From assembly GCF_022288725.1 (NCBI RefSeq), contig NZ_JAKNTA010000003.1, forward strand, positions 321,286-385,285: DNA of 64,000 nt, written 5' to 3'. Both the position numbers and the translations under genes were made by a program. Of this stretch, positions 1 to 8,771 are shown piece after piece. The DNA is from Kitasatospora sp. A2-31. GTDB taxonomy: Bacteria; Actinomycetota; Actinomycetes; Streptomycetales; Streptomycetaceae. The notes beneath the pieces were generated by a model. It made no database searches, had not been told where the DNA came from, and worked only from the letters and a program-made list of their open reading frames with translations. Every line of letters begins with the position of its first letter. The first letter of the stretch is position 1.

Positions 1-976
1 GCAGGTCCGCGACCGGGTAGGCGAAGGGGTAGTCGGTGCGGCCGAGCAGCACGCCGCGGACGGCGTAGAAGGTGCCCTGGCCGTAGTCGAAGTAGTGCAG
101 CCAGGCGTCGCGCTGGAGGGTGAAGTAGGCGCCCCACTCGCCGGCCCGCCAGCCGACCCAGCCGACGTAGCCGAGCAGGCCGAGCGGGGCGAGCAGCATC
201 GCGGTCAGCGGGCGGACGACGCCGCTCCCGCGCCGGTACAGCTCCACCAGCGCGGCCAGGCCGACCGCGCCGATCAGCGCCGCCGAGGTGGGCCGGTTGA
301 GCCCGGCGACCAGCGTGACCGCACCGGCCGCGACCCACTGCCTGGTCATCACGCAGTAGCAGGCCCAGGACGCCAGCGCGACGAACAGCGAGTCGGAGTA
401 GAGCGCCCACTCGGCGCCGGAGCCCGGGGCGATCGCCCAGAGGCCGGCCGCGACCACGCCCGCCCGGGGGCCGGCCAGCCGGTCCACGACGGCGTGGATC
501 CCGGCGGCGGCGAACAGCGAGGCCACCACCGAGACCAGCATCCCGGCCCCGTACAGGCCGAGCCCGGTGGTGTCCGAGACCAGCCGCATCAGGCCCGGGT
601 AGAGCGGGAAGAACGCGGCCGAGTTCTGCTCGACGGTGAAGCCGGGCACGCCGTTGGCGACGGGCACCAGCGCCGGGTGGTAGCCGAACTCGGCGACCTG
701 CTGGTACCACCAGCCGTCCCAGCTGGCGAGCACGTCCCAAGGGTTGGCCCCGCCCCCGAAGCGGGGGTGCTTCTTCAGGTAGTCGCCGGAGAACGAGAGC
801 AGCTTCATGAAGACCGTGAAGCCGACCAGCTTGAGCACGGCGTAGCACCAGACGGCCGGCCCGAACCGCAGCACCAGCGCGCGGGCGCGATCGCGCCACC
901 CGGCCCCGGGTGCGGCGCCCGGCCCCTCGCTGCGCCGCTCGGGCGCGTCGGAGGCGACTGCCGGTATTGCGTTCAT
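1..976 (-). CDS. Membrane glycosyltransferase, PIG-V/mannosyltransferase-like (3' end outside window)
   Basis: The reverse strand is open from an ATG at 976-974 to the window edge, giving about 325 codons of a polytopic membrane protein without its C-terminus. An Ala/Pro-rich cytoplasmic start is followed by a first hydrophobic segment and then a loop with the motif SWDGWWYQQVAEFGY. Such a D-containing first loop is typical of lipid-linked-sugar-dependent GT-C transferases of the PIG-V/DUF2029 type. Further hydrophobic segments follow. Family knowledge suggests transfer of mannose from polyprenyl-phosphate-mannose on the outer face of the membrane; the substrate cannot be read from the sequence. 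It is divergent from the TetR gene starting at 1102, so the 125 bp between them must hold both promoters. Confidence 0.7.
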   Translation of the reverse strand, partial: MNAIPAVASDAPERRSEGPGAAPGAGWRDRARALVLRFGPAVWCYAVLKLVGFTVFMKLLSFSGDYLKKHPRFGGGANPWDVLASWDGWWYQQVAEFGYHPALVPVANGVPGFTVEQNSAAFFPLYPGLMRLVSDTTGLGLYGAGMLVSVVASLFAAAGIHAVVDRLAGPRAGVVAAGLWAIAPGSGAEWALYSDSLFVALASWACYCVMTRQWVAAGAVTLVAGLNRPTSAALIGAVGLAALVELYRRGSGVVRPLTAMLLAPLGLLGYVGWVGWRAGEWGAYFTLQRDAWLHYFDYGQGTFYAVRGVLLGRTDYPFAYPVADL

Positions 977-1101
977 GCTCTGGACCCCACCCTGCTGGCC
1001 GTGGACGATCGTCCGGCGAGTCTAGGCGCTCGGTCCTCGTGCCGGTGCGGACCGATGGACCCGACCGCACCGCGTCGAGCGGCGCCGGGGATACTCGGAG
1101 G

Positions 1102-1686
1102 ATGGCCGATCACACCACGCGCACCGCCTACACCGTGGAGTCGCTGCTCGCGGTGACCGTCGACGTCTTCAACGAGCGCGGCTACGACGGGACCTCGATG
1201 GAGGACCTGTCCCGGGCCGCCGGCATCTCGAAGTCGTCGATCTACCACCACGTGCGCGGCAAGGAGGAGCTGCTCCGGCTCGCCGTCGGGCGGGCGCTGG
1301 ACGGGCTCTTCGCGATCCTCGCCGAGCCGGGCGCGGTCGAGGGCGCGGCGGTGGACCGGCTGGAACACGTCGTCCGGCGGACCGCCGAGGTGCTGCTGGC
1401 GGAGCTGCCGGACGTCACGCTGCTGCTGCGGGTGCGCGGCAACACGGCCACCGAGCTGTGGGCGCTGGAGCGGCGCCGGGACTTCGACCACCAGGTCGCC
1501 GAGCTGCTGCGGGCGGCCGTCGCGGACGGCGCGCTGCGGGCGGACGTCGAGCCGCGGCTGGCCACCCGGCTGCTCTTCGGCATGATCAACTCGATCGTGG
1601 AGTGGTACCGGCCGGGCCTCAAGGCCGCCGACGGCGTCGCGGACGCCGTCGTCCACCTGGCCTTCGACGGGCTCCGGGCCGGGTAG
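1102..1686 (+). CDS. TetR/AcrR family transcriptional regulator
   Basis: A 194-residue regulator. The N-terminal helix-turn-helix (about residues 10-57) contains FNERGYDGTSMEDLSRAAGI followed by SKSSIYHHVRGKEELL, a textbook TetR_N signature. The rest is a helical ligand-binding domain ending near EWYRPG. I chose the ATG at 1102 because the open frame upstream has no TetR similarity. The C-terminal half resembles regulators of acyl-CoA or fatty-acid metabolism, but the ligand is unknown. It is divergent from the membrane glycosyltransferase and convergent with bkdR. A target among the neighbouring bkd genes is possible but not shown by the sequence. Confidence 0.85.
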   Translation: MADHTTRTAYTVESLLAVTVDVFNERGYDGTSMEDLSRAAGISKSSIYHHVRGKEELLRLAVGRALDGLFAILAEPGAVEGAAVDRLEHVVRRTAEVLLAELPDVTLLLRVRGNTATELWALERRRDFDHQVAELLRAAVADGALRADVEPRLATRLLFGMINSIVEWYRPGLKAADGVADAVVHLAFDGLRAG

Positions 1687-1750
1687 GGCCCGCAGCTCCG
1701 GCAGCCTTCAGCGGCCCTTCCGGAATCCCGCAGCCCGGCAGCACCGGAAG

Positions 1751-1804
1751 CCTTCGCCGCCTCCGCAGCCTTCGCCGCCTCCGCAACCTTCGCCGCCTCC
1801 GCAG
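1751..1804. repeat. Three tandem copies of an 18-bp GC-rich unit
   Basis: Three near-identical copies of ccttcgccgcctccgcag (the middle copy ends in a) lie between the convergent TetR and bkdR stop codons. A partial fourth copy follows. The 18-bp unit is a multiple of three, but no gene of convincing composition reads through it. Confidence 0.85.
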
Positions 1805-1810
1805 CCGCCT

Positions 1811-2278
1811 TCAGAAGGTGTCCGGAGGTACCTGGTCGGTCTCCTCGAAGACCAGCATGGTCCGGGTGCCGAGGACCTGCGGGATGGACTGGATGCGGTT
1901 GAGCACCAGCTCCCGCAGGGCGTGGTTGTCGGCGGTGTGCACCAGCAGCAGGACGTCGAAGTCACCGCCGACCAGGGCGATGTGCGCGACCCCGGGGAGC
2001 TCCAGGAGCTGCTCGCGCACCGAGCGCCAGGAGTTCTGCACGATCTTCAGGGTGACGTACGCGGATGCGCCCTGACCTGCCTTCTCGTGGTCGACCCGGG
2101 CTGTGAAGCCGCGGATGACGCCGTCCTCGACCATCCTGGAGATCCGGGCGTACGCGTTCGCCCGGGACACGTGCACCCGCTCGGCCACCGAGCGGATCGA
2201 GGCGCGACCGTCCTGCTGCAGCAGCCGCAGGATCGCCCGGTCGACCCGGTCGAGTCTGGACGTCTGTTCAGCCGACAT
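1811..2278 (-). CDS. bkdR: Lrp/AsnC family regulator, BkdR-like
   Basis: A 155-residue feast/famine regulator. The N-terminal winged HTH (about residues 8-60) has LDRVDRAILRLLQQDGRASI and the recognition region VSRANAYARI. The C-terminal RAM ligand-binding domain (about 65-145) contains VALVGGDFDVLLLVHTADN-type sequence. I took the ATG at 2278, preceded by a strong purine-rich site (GGGAGGGTGGGG), over the longer frame starting 23 codons upstream. It is divergent from bkdABC, the arrangement known for Lrp-type bkdR genes. These typically control branched-chain keto-acid dehydrogenase in response to a branched-chain amino acid. The shared upstream region (2279-2427) should hold its operator. 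Confidence 0.88.
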   Translation of the reverse strand: MSAEQTSRLDRVDRAILRLLQQDGRASIRSVAERVHVSRANAYARISRMVEDGVIRGFTARVDHEKAGQGASAYVTLKIVQNSWRSVREQLLELPGVAHIALVGGDFDVLLLVHTADNHALRELVLNRIQSIPQVLGTRTMLVFEETDQVPPDTF

Positions 2279-2427
2279 GACCCCCCACCCTCCCTGATTG
2301 GACGCACTGACACCAGTCGACCGCCCTGCGGGCCGATTGTCCACCACCTTGTCACGCTTCTGGTCAAGATGAACAGACGACCGAACAATCGGTAGGGAGC
2401 CCCCGCCACCCCTGGAGGTGCCCCGAG

Positions 2428-3570
2428 ATGACCGTTCTCGACCACAGACACCACACCGCGGTACCCGGATGGCTGCCCGGGGCCACCGCCCCGCGCACCG
2501 ACCCGGCGCCGCTGCTCCCGGACGCCTCGCCGGTCCGACTGCTCGGCACCCCCGCCCTCGAGAAGTGCGACCCGCTGCTGCTGCGCGAGCTGTACCGCCG
2601 CCTGGTGGTCGGCCGCCGCTACAACCAGCAGGCCACCACCCTCACCAAGCAGGGCCGCCTCGCCGTCTACCCCGCCTCCACCGGGCAGGAGGCCTGCCAG
2701 GTCGCCGCCGCGCTGGCGATCGGCGAGCACGACTGGCTCTTCCCCAGCTACCGCGACACCCTCGCGGTGGTCTCCCGCGGCGTCGACCCGCTGGAGGCGC
2801 TGACCCTGCTGCGCGGCAACGCCCACACCGGCTACGACCCCCGCGCCACCCGGACCGCCCCGCTCTGCACCCCGCTGGCCACCCAGGCCCCGCACGCCGT
2901 CGGGCTGGCGCACGCCGCGCGGCTGAGCGGCGAGCCGGTGGTCGCGCTGGCGCTGCTCGGCGACGGCGGCACCAGCGAGGGCGACTTCCACGAGGCGCTG
3001 AACTTCGCCGCGGTGCTCAACGCCCCGGTGGTCTTCCTGGTCCAGAACAACGGGTACGCGATCTCCGTCCCGCTCACCGCACAGTCGGCCGCGCCCAGCC
3101 TGGCGCACAAGGCCGTGGGCTACGGCATCCAGGGCCGGCTGGTGGACGGCAACGACGCGCCCGCCGTGCACAGCGTGCTGGCCGAGGCGGTCGAACGCGC
3201 CCGCACCGGCGGCGGCCCGACCCTGGTCGAGGCCCTCACCTACCGGATCGAGGCGCACACCAACGCCGACGACGCCACCCGCTACCGGGACGAGGCCGAG
3301 GTGGCCGCCTGGCGGGAGCACGATCCGATCCTGCTGATGGAGCGCCACCTGCGCGAACTCGGCGTGCTGGACGACACCCTGGTGCAGGAGGCGGCCGACG
3401 AGGCCGAGGCGCTGGCGGCCCGGATGCGGGCCGAGTTCCATGCCGACGCCGAGCTGGACCCGATGGCCCTCTTCGCCCACGTCTACGCCGAACCCACCCC
3501 CCAACTGCGCGAGCAGGCCGCCCAGTTGTCCGCCGAGCTGGCCGCCGAGGCCGAGGTGCAGGACCGATGA
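2428..3570 (+). CDS. bkdA: Branched-chain 2-oxoacid dehydrogenase E1 component, alpha subunit
   Basis: A 380-residue thiamine-diphosphate-dependent E1 alpha subunit. With the beta subunit it decarboxylates the 2-oxo acids of valine, leucine and isoleucine and passes the acyl group to the lipoyl E2. The TPP-binding motif runs from LGDGGTSEGDFHEALNFA to VQNNGYAIS at about residues 173-213. The active-site region around SYRDTLAVVSRG and the phosphorylation-loop-like RIEAHTNADDATRYR are also present. GGAGGTG sits a normal distance before the ATG. The stop overlaps the bkdB start as ATGA, so translation is coupled. In Streptomyces this complex also supplies branched starter acyl-CoAs for fatty acids and some polyketides. 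Confidence 0.95.
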   Translation: MTVLDHRHHTAVPGWLPGATAPRTDPAPLLPDASPVRLLGTPALEKCDPLLLRELYRRLVVGRRYNQQATTLTKQGRLAVYPASTGQEACQVAAALAIGEHDWLFPSYRDTLAVVSRGVDPLEALTLLRGNAHTGYDPRATRTAPLCTPLATQAPHAVGLAHAARLSGEPVVALALLGDGGTSEGDFHEALNFAAVLNAPVVFLVQNNGYAISVPLTAQSAAPSLAHKAVGYGIQGRLVDGNDAPAVHSVLAEAVERARTGGGPTLVEALTYRIEAHTNADDATRYRDEAEVAAWREHDPILLMERHLRELGVLDDTLVQEAADEAEALAARMRAEFHADAELDPMALFAHVYAEPTPQLREQAAQLSAELAAEAEVQDR

Positions 3571-4574
3571 GCAACACCGCTGTCTCCGCCGCCCCCGCCC
3601 GCACCGCCACCATGGCCCAGGCGCTCAACTCCGCCCTGCGGGACGCCATGCGCGAGGACCCGGCCGTGCACGTGCTCGGCGAGGACGTCGGCGCGCTCGG
3701 CGGCGTCTTCCGGATCACCGACGGCCTGACCGCCGAGTTCGGTGCGGACCGCTGCCTGGACACCCCGCTGGCCGAGGCGGGCATCCTCGGTACCGCGATC
3801 GGCATGGCGATGTACGGGCTGCGCCCGGTCGTGGAGATGCAGTTCGACGCCTTCGCCTACCCGGCGCTGGAGCAGCTCTTCTCGCACGTCGCCAAGATGC
3901 GCAACCGGACCGCCGGCCGACTCCCGCTGCCGATCACGGTCCGGATCCCGTACGGCGGCGGCATCGGCGGCGTCGAGCACCACAGCGACGCCTCCGAGGC
4001 GTACTACACCTCGACCTCCGGCCTGCACGTGGTCACCCCGGCCACGGTGGCCGACGCCTACGGGCTGCTGCGCGCCTCGATCGCCTCGGACGACCCGGTG
4101 GTCTTCCTGGAGCCGAAGCGGCTCTACTGGGGCAAGTCGGAGTTCGACCCGGCCACGCCGGTCGAGCCGATCGGGCGGGCGGCACTGCGCCGCACCGGCA
4201 CCTCGGCGGTCCTGATCACCTACGGGCCCTCGCTGCCGGTCTGCCTGGAGGCGGCCGAGGCGGCGAAGGCCGAGGGCTGGGACCTCGCGGTGCTGGACCT
4301 GCGCACCCTGGTGCCGTTCGACGACGAGACGGTCGCCCGGGTGGTGCGCTCGGTCGGCCGGGCCGTGGTGGTGCACGAGGCGAGCGGCTTCGGCGGCACC
4401 GGCGCGGAGATCGCGGCCCGGGTCACCGAGCGCTGCTTCCACCACCTGGCCGCTCCCGTGCTGCGGGTCACCGGCTTCGACATCCCGTATCCGCCGCCGA
4501 TGCTGGAGCACCACCACCTGCCCGGGGTGGACCGGATCCTGGACGCGGTCGCCCGGCTGCAGTGGGAGGACTGA
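3567..4574 (+). CDS. bkdB: Branched-chain 2-oxoacid dehydrogenase E1 component, beta subunit
   Basis: A 335-residue transketolase-like E1 beta subunit. Early residues MAQALNSALRDAMREDPAVH and LGEDVGALGGVFR are the family start. TPLAEAGILGTAIGMAMYGL and the loop PYGGGIGGVEHHS (about residues 125-145) are the conserved pyrimidine-binding and catalytic-His regions. The C-terminal transketolase domain ends with VTGFDIPYPPP. The frame is open far upstream, but the ATG at 3567 overlaps the bkdA stop by 4 bp and gives the expected family length. bkdC begins 2 bp after its stop. Confidence 0.95.
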   Translation: MSNTAVSAAPARTATMAQALNSALRDAMREDPAVHVLGEDVGALGGVFRITDGLTAEFGADRCLDTPLAEAGILGTAIGMAMYGLRPVVEMQFDAFAYPALEQLFSHVAKMRNRTAGRLPLPITVRIPYGGGIGGVEHHSDASEAYYTSTSGLHVVTPATVADAYGLLRASIASDDPVVFLEPKRLYWGKSEFDPATPVEPIGRAALRRTGTSAVLITYGPSLPVCLEAAEAAKAEGWDLAVLDLRTLVPFDDETVARVVRSVGRAVVVHEASGFGGTGAEIAARVTERCFHHLAAPVLRVTGFDIPYPPPMLEHHHLPGVDRILDAVARLQWED

Positions 4575-4576
4575 GG

Positions 4577-5893
4577 ATGATGCCCGTCGTGCGCGAGTTC
4601 ACCCTGCCCGACCTCGGTGAGGGTCTCACCGGGGCGGAGGTGGTGCGCTGGATGGTCGAGGTCGGCGAGGTGATCGCGGTCGACCAGCCGGTGGTCGAGG
4701 TGGAGACCGCCAAGGCCGTGGTCGAGGTGCCCTGCCCGTACGGCGGGGTCGTCACCGCGCTGTTCGGCGAGCCGGGCGAGGAGGTGGCGGTCGGCGCCCC
4801 GCTGGTGACGGTCGCGGTGGCGCCCGGCGAGGGTGAGCGGCCGGTCGTCGCGGAGGTGGAACGGCCGCTGGTCGGCTACGGGGTGGCCGAGCCGTCCCGC
4901 GGCGGGCGGCGCCGGCGGGTCGGCGGGTCGGCTGCTCCGGCTCCGGCGCCTGCTTCCGCTACGGCGCCTGCTTCCGCTCCTACGCCGGTCCCCGTGGCCG
5001 CCGCGCCCGCCGCAGTGGTGTCGGCGCCGGCGGTGGTGCCGGTGATCTCACCGCTGGTCCGCCGGTCCGCCCGGGAGCACGGGATCGACCTGGCGGCGCT
5101 GGCCGGGAGCGGCCCGGACGGCCTGATCATGCGGTCGGACGTCGAACGGGCGATCGCGGCGAGGACCGCACCGCCTGCACCGCCTGCACCGGCGGCGGTC
5201 GCCGACGGCGAGGTCGTGCCGCTGCGCGGGCTGCGCCGGGCCGTGGCCGAGAAGCTCTCCCGCAGTCACCACGAGATCCCCGCGGCGACCTGTTGGGTGG
5301 ACGCGGACGCCACCGAACTGATGGCGCTGCGAAGGCAGTTGAACGCTGCGCCGGGGCCGAAGGTGAGCGTACTGGCGCTGCTGGCGCGGATCTGCACGGT
5401 CGCGCTGGCGCGGTTCCCCGAGCTCAATTCCAGCGTCACCGAGGACGGTTCCGGTATCCGGCGGCACAGCGCGGTGCACCTCGGGTTCGCCGCACAGGGC
5501 GAGCGCGGCCTGGTGGTGCCGGTGGTGCGGGATGCGCAGGCGCTCTCCACCGAGCAACTCGGCGCCGAGCTGGGCAGATTGACCGAGGGGGCCCGGACCG
5601 GCGCGCTGACGCCGGCCGAACTCACCGGCGGGACGTTCACGTTGAACAACTACGGCGTGTTCGGTGTGGACGGCTCGACGCCGATCCTCAACCACCCCGA
5701 GGCGGCGATGCTCGGCGTCGGCCGGATCGTCGCCAAGCCGTGGGTGCACCAGGGCGAGTTGGCGGTCCGCGAGGTGACCCAGCTGTCGTTCACCTTCGAT
5801 CACCGGGTCTGCGACGGCGGCACGGCGGGCGGCTTCCTGCGGTTCGTGGCCGACTGCGTCGAGCAGCCCGGGATGCTGCTCCGGCAGCTGTGA
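4577..5893 (+). CDS. bkdC: Branched-chain 2-oxoacid dehydrogenase E2 (lipoyl acyltransferase)
   Basis: A 438-residue dihydrolipoamide acyltransferase. The N-terminal biotinyl/lipoyl domain (about 1-80) carries the lipoylated lysine, about residue 46, in VETAKAVVEV. An Ala/Pro-rich flexible linker follows. The peripheral subunit-binding domain (about 155-190) contains ISPLVRRSAREHGIDL. The catalytic domain (about 210-438) ends with FTFDHRVCDGG, whose His (about 409) and Asp are the acyltransfer residues. Two consecutive ATGs (4577 and 4580) are possible starts after GAGG. E3 is not encoded here and presumably comes from a shared lpd gene elsewhere. A strong terminator closes the operon. Confidence 0.95.
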   Translation: MMPVVREFTLPDLGEGLTGAEVVRWMVEVGEVIAVDQPVVEVETAKAVVEVPCPYGGVVTALFGEPGEEVAVGAPLVTVAVAPGEGERPVVAEVERPLVGYGVAEPSRGGRRRRVGGSAAPAPAPASATAPASAPTPVPVAAAPAAVVSAPAVVPVISPLVRRSAREHGIDLAALAGSGPDGLIMRSDVERAIAARTAPPAPPAPAAVADGEVVPLRGLRRAVAEKLSRSHHEIPAATCWVDADATELMALRRQLNAAPGPKVSVLALLARICTVALARFPELNSSVTEDGSGIRRHSAVHLGFAAQGERGLVVPVVRDAQALSTEQLGAELGRLTEGARTGALTPAELTGGTFTLNNYGVFGVDGSTPILNHPEAAMLGVGRIVAKPWVHQGELAVREVTQLSFTFDHRVCDGGTAGGFLRFVADCVEQPGMLLRQL

Positions 5894-5899
5894 CCTGCG

Positions 5900-5943
5900 A
5901 ACGGTCGCCTTGCGTGTTCGTCAGGACACGCAAGGCGACCGTT
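5900..5943. terminator. Perfect 18-bp stem terminator after bkdC
   Basis: The arm aacggtcgccttgcgtgt is repeated exactly as its reverse complement after an 8-nt loop. It lies 7 bp past the bkdC stop. There is no U-tract, as is usual in this group. Confidence 0.9.
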
Positions 5944-6181
5944 GATCGAGTGAGAGTAGCGCGTCCCGGGGGCGGGTGTCCGGGCTTCGCGCGATTTGTC
6001 GGATGAGTACTTCGGGCGTGCCACGCTGCCTAGGCGTCAACAGCGACAAGCCAGGTGGTGGCGCAGGCCGGCCGGAGGCGAAACGATTCTCTTGGGTACT
6101 CGAAACGTTGCGGTGAAGTCCCGCAGAACAGTTCTGGTCCGCACGGGGCACGGTTCGGCGGGCGTCGCGGCCGTGCCGGGG

Positions 6182-7930
6182 ATGTCGGACCGCACGCCCG
6201 ACGCACGGCCGCCGGCCGGGCCGGTCCTGCCGCCCGCCGCCGGCACCGCCGCCCCGGCGGCCGGCGTCGCGGACGGGACGGTGGGCCTCCCGCCGGTGCC
6301 GCCGATGCCGTTGGACCCGCCGGACCTTCCGCCGGTGTCCGCGCCCGAGCCGCCCGTCCCGGCGACCCTGGCCGTCCTGGCCGCCGCGGCGCAGGTGCGG
6401 CCGGTCGTCCCGGCCCCGCCGAGCGAGCCCCCGGCCGTCGCCGCGCCCACCGCCTCCCCGGCCGTCGCCGCGCCCACCGCCTCCCCGGCCGCTCCCGTGC
6501 CCCCGGCGCCGCCGGTCGTTCCCGCGGCGGTGCCCGCTGCGCCGGTCGCGCCTCCGGTGCCCGGCGCGCCGGCGCCGAGCCGGCCGGAGGGCGCGCGGCC
6601 GACCGCCGGACCCGCGACCGGACCGCTCTTCCCCGATGCTCCCGGCCTCAACTGGGCCGGTCCAGGGGACAGCTGGAGTCGCGCCTGGGCCCTGCAGACG
6701 GTCGGCGACTCCCGACCGGCCCCGACCACGGCGCCGGTCGCCACGCCCACGAGCATGCCCGCGGCCGACCGGCGCACCGCCGCCGAACAGCCGCCGACCG
6801 CGCGGGACGTCGAGCTGATCCGGGCCAGCCTGGCCGTGGTCGAGCCGGTCGCCGACCGGGCCACCGCGCACTTCTACGCGCTGATCTTCCTCCACCACCC
6901 CGAGGTCCGGGCGCTCTTCCCGGCCGCCATGGACGTCCAGCGCGACCGGCTGTTCCGCGCCCTGCTGATGGCCGCCCGCAGCGCCGGCGACCCGGACGGC
7001 CTGCGCGCGTACCTCGGCGCGCTCGGCCGAGGCCACCGCCGGTACGGCACGCTGACCGGCCACTACGGTCCGGTGGGGGAGTGCCTGGTGGCGGCGCTCG
7101 CCCGGTACTCGGGCAGCCGCTGGGACGGCGAGACCGAGCTGGCCTGGCGACGGGTGTACGGGCTGGTCTCCTCGATCATGATCGAGGCGGCCGAGGAGGC
7201 CGCCCGCACCTCGCCGCCCTGGTGGCAGGGCGAGGTGGTCGCGCACGAGCGCCGCACCCCGGACGTCGCGGTGCTCACCGTTCGTCCGGACCAGGCGTAT
7301 CCGTACCGGGCCGGGCAGTACACCAGCCTGGAGACGCCCTGGTGGCCGCGGGTCTGGCGGCACTTCTCGTTCGCCACCGCACCCCGGCCGGACGGTCTGC
7401 TGACCTTCCACGTCAAGGCCGTCCAGGCGGGCTGGGTGAGCAACGCCCTGGTGCACCGGGCCGCGCCCGGCGACGTGCTGCGCCTTGGCCCGCCCACCGG
7501 CGGCATGACCCTCGACCACACCTCGGGCGCCGACCTGCTCTGCCTGGGCGGCGGTACCGGCATCGCCCCGATCCGGGCGCTGGTCGAGGAGGTGGCCGAG
7601 TACGGCGCCGGCGGCCGCTCGGTGGAGGTGTTCTACGGCGCCCGGCAGGCCGCCGAGCTCTACGAGCTGGAGGCGCTGGCGGCGCTCGCGGCGCGCCACG
7701 GCTGGCTGACCGTCCGGCCGGTGCTGTCCGGTCCGGGCGCCTCCGGCAGCGGTGCGCTCGCGGGTGAACTGCCCGAGGTGGTGGGCCGGTTCGGGCCCTG
7801 GGCGGGCCGCGACGCGTACCTCAGCGGGCCGCCCGCGATGGTCCGGCGCGGGGTCGGTGTGCTGCTGCGGGCCGGGGTGGTGCCGGAGCGGATCCGGCAC
7901 GACCTGGTGGGCGACCTCGCGGCGGGGTGA
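6182..7930 (+). CDS. Flavohemoglobin-like globin/oxidoreductase with long disordered N-terminus
   Basis: The C-terminal ~375 residues form a flavohemoglobin. A globin domain (about 208-340) has a candidate proximal His in LGRGHRRYGTL. A ferredoxin-reductase FAD domain follows with YRAGQYTSLE and WRHFSFATAP, then an NAD-binding domain with LCLGGGTGIAPIRAL and SGPPAMV. The family detoxifies nitric oxide by dioxygenation. About 205 Pro/Ala-rich residues precede the globin, including a near-perfect tandem VAAPTASPA repeat encoded by a 27-bp direct repeat near 6436-6489. I used the ATG at 6182; the open frame continues to 5996 and no start has a strong ribosome site. An internal ATG near 6757 would give a standard-length enzyme, so the extension needs proof. 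Confidence 0.8.
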   Translation: MSDRTPDARPPAGPVLPPAAGTAAPAAGVADGTVGLPPVPPMPLDPPDLPPVSAPEPPVPATLAVLAAAAQVRPVVPAPPSEPPAVAAPTASPAVAAPTASPAAPVPPAPPVVPAAVPAAPVAPPVPGAPAPSRPEGARPTAGPATGPLFPDAPGLNWAGPGDSWSRAWALQTVGDSRPAPTTAPVATPTSMPAADRRTAAEQPPTARDVELIRASLAVVEPVADRATAHFYALIFLHHPEVRALFPAAMDVQRDRLFRALLMAARSAGDPDGLRAYLGALGRGHRRYGTLTGHYGPVGECLVAALARYSGSRWDGETELAWRRVYGLVSSIMIEAAEEAARTSPPWWQGEVVAHERRTPDVAVLTVRPDQAYPYRAGQYTSLETPWWPRVWRHFSFATAPRPDGLLTFHVKAVQAGWVSNALVHRAAPGDVLRLGPPTGGMTLDHTSGADLLCLGGGTGIAPIRALVEEVAEYGAGGRSVEVFYGARQAAELYELEALAALAARHGWLTVRPVLSGPGASGSGALAGELPEVVGRFGPWAGRDAYLSGPPAMVRRGVGVLLRAGVVPERIRHDLVGDLAAG

Positions 7931-8043
7931 GCGCACGGGGCCGGGGCCGGGCGCCAGGGCGGTGCGGACCGGGCCGGGTCGACAGAGGCCGGGTCAGGGC
8001 GGGTCACGGCTGGGCGGTGCGGGCCGGCCCTCCGGGCGCCGGT

Positions 8044-8571
8044 TCAGCCCAGATCGGGCGCGAGCAGGGCACGGACGCCCTCGATGTTGGCCGCCAGGTA
8101 CGCCCGCAGGCGGGGCGGGACGACGTTGACCGACGTGACGCCCTCCCGGGTGAAGGGCAGCCGGACCACCTCGTACTCGCCGTTGGGCTCCTCCACCTCG
8201 GGCCCGTGCCGGCGGGCGAGGTCCATCGAGGTCAGCCGGCAGACGAAGAAGTGCTGCACCTTGATCCCGTGCGGGTGGAGCAGGGTCCCGTCGTGATGGT
8301 GGGTGTGGCTGACGGTGTCGACGAAGGCGGGGACGACGTCCACCACCTTGGCGCCGAGCTCCTCGTCGACCTCGCGGTGCAGGGCCTCGACCACCGTGCG
8401 GTCACCGCGTTCGACCCCGCCGCCCGGCGTGATCCAGTACGGGTGCGGCGAGCCGGGCCGGGTCCGCTTGATCAGCACGATCGAGGCCGGGCCCTGGGGG
8501 TCCTCCGGGTCCAGTTCCAGCAGGATCGCCCGCGCGGTGCGTTTGACGACGGGGCGGGGCGGGGTGCGCAT
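8044..8571 (-). CDS. Nudix hydrolase
   Basis: A 175-residue Nudix-fold protein. The Nudix box is GGGVERGDRTVVEALHREVDEELG (about residues 48-71 in two overlapping parts: GGGVERGDRTVVEALHRE and REVDEELG), with the metal-binding RE..EE residues intact. The N-terminus ARAILLELD..IVLIKRTRPGSPHPYWITPGG is typical of enzymes that clean up nucleoside-diphosphate derivatives; the substrate cannot be predicted. The ATG at 8571 follows GGAGGTGGCC, an excellent ribosome site, which excludes the longer reading frame. It is convergent with the flavohemoglobin gene. Confidence 0.88.
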   Translation of the reverse strand: MRTPPRPVVKRTARAILLELDPEDPQGPASIVLIKRTRPGSPHPYWITPGGGVERGDRTVVEALHREVDEELGAKVVDVVPAFVDTVSHTHHHDGTLLHPHGIKVQHFFVCRLTSMDLARRHGPEVEEPNGEYEVVRLPFTREGVTSVNVVPPRLRAYLAANIEGVRALLAPDLG

Positions 8572-8732
8572 GGCCACCTCCGGGGCTGGAGCGTTGTGCG
8601 GGAGTCTCCCGCAGGCTGCCGCGCCCGAAACGCGCGGTTCGGGGGAATTCGTTCGCCGCTCGCGCGTCGGCCGACGACGGGAGCCCGCGCCCGGGGGCGA
8701 GACCGGGTGCGGGCTCCCTCGCCCACGGTGTC

Positions 8733-8763
8733 CGCGCCGGCCGCCGCGCAGCGGGCCGGCGCG
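8733..8763 (-). terminator. Hairpin downstream of holin-like gene
   Basis: The 10-bp arms cgcgccggcc and ggccggcgcg lie 8 bp past the stop of the preceding minus-strand gene. A second, weaker inverted repeat (gggagcccgc and gcgggctccc) lies further on at 8679-8718. Confidence 0.6.
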
Positions 8764-8771
8764 GCGGGTGC

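Noticed and set aside
5996..6181. Upstream extension of the flavohemoglobin frame to the ATG at 5996
   Set aside because: It has no ribosome site and the composition before 6182 is not coding-like, although I cannot exclude a start between 6112 and 6182.
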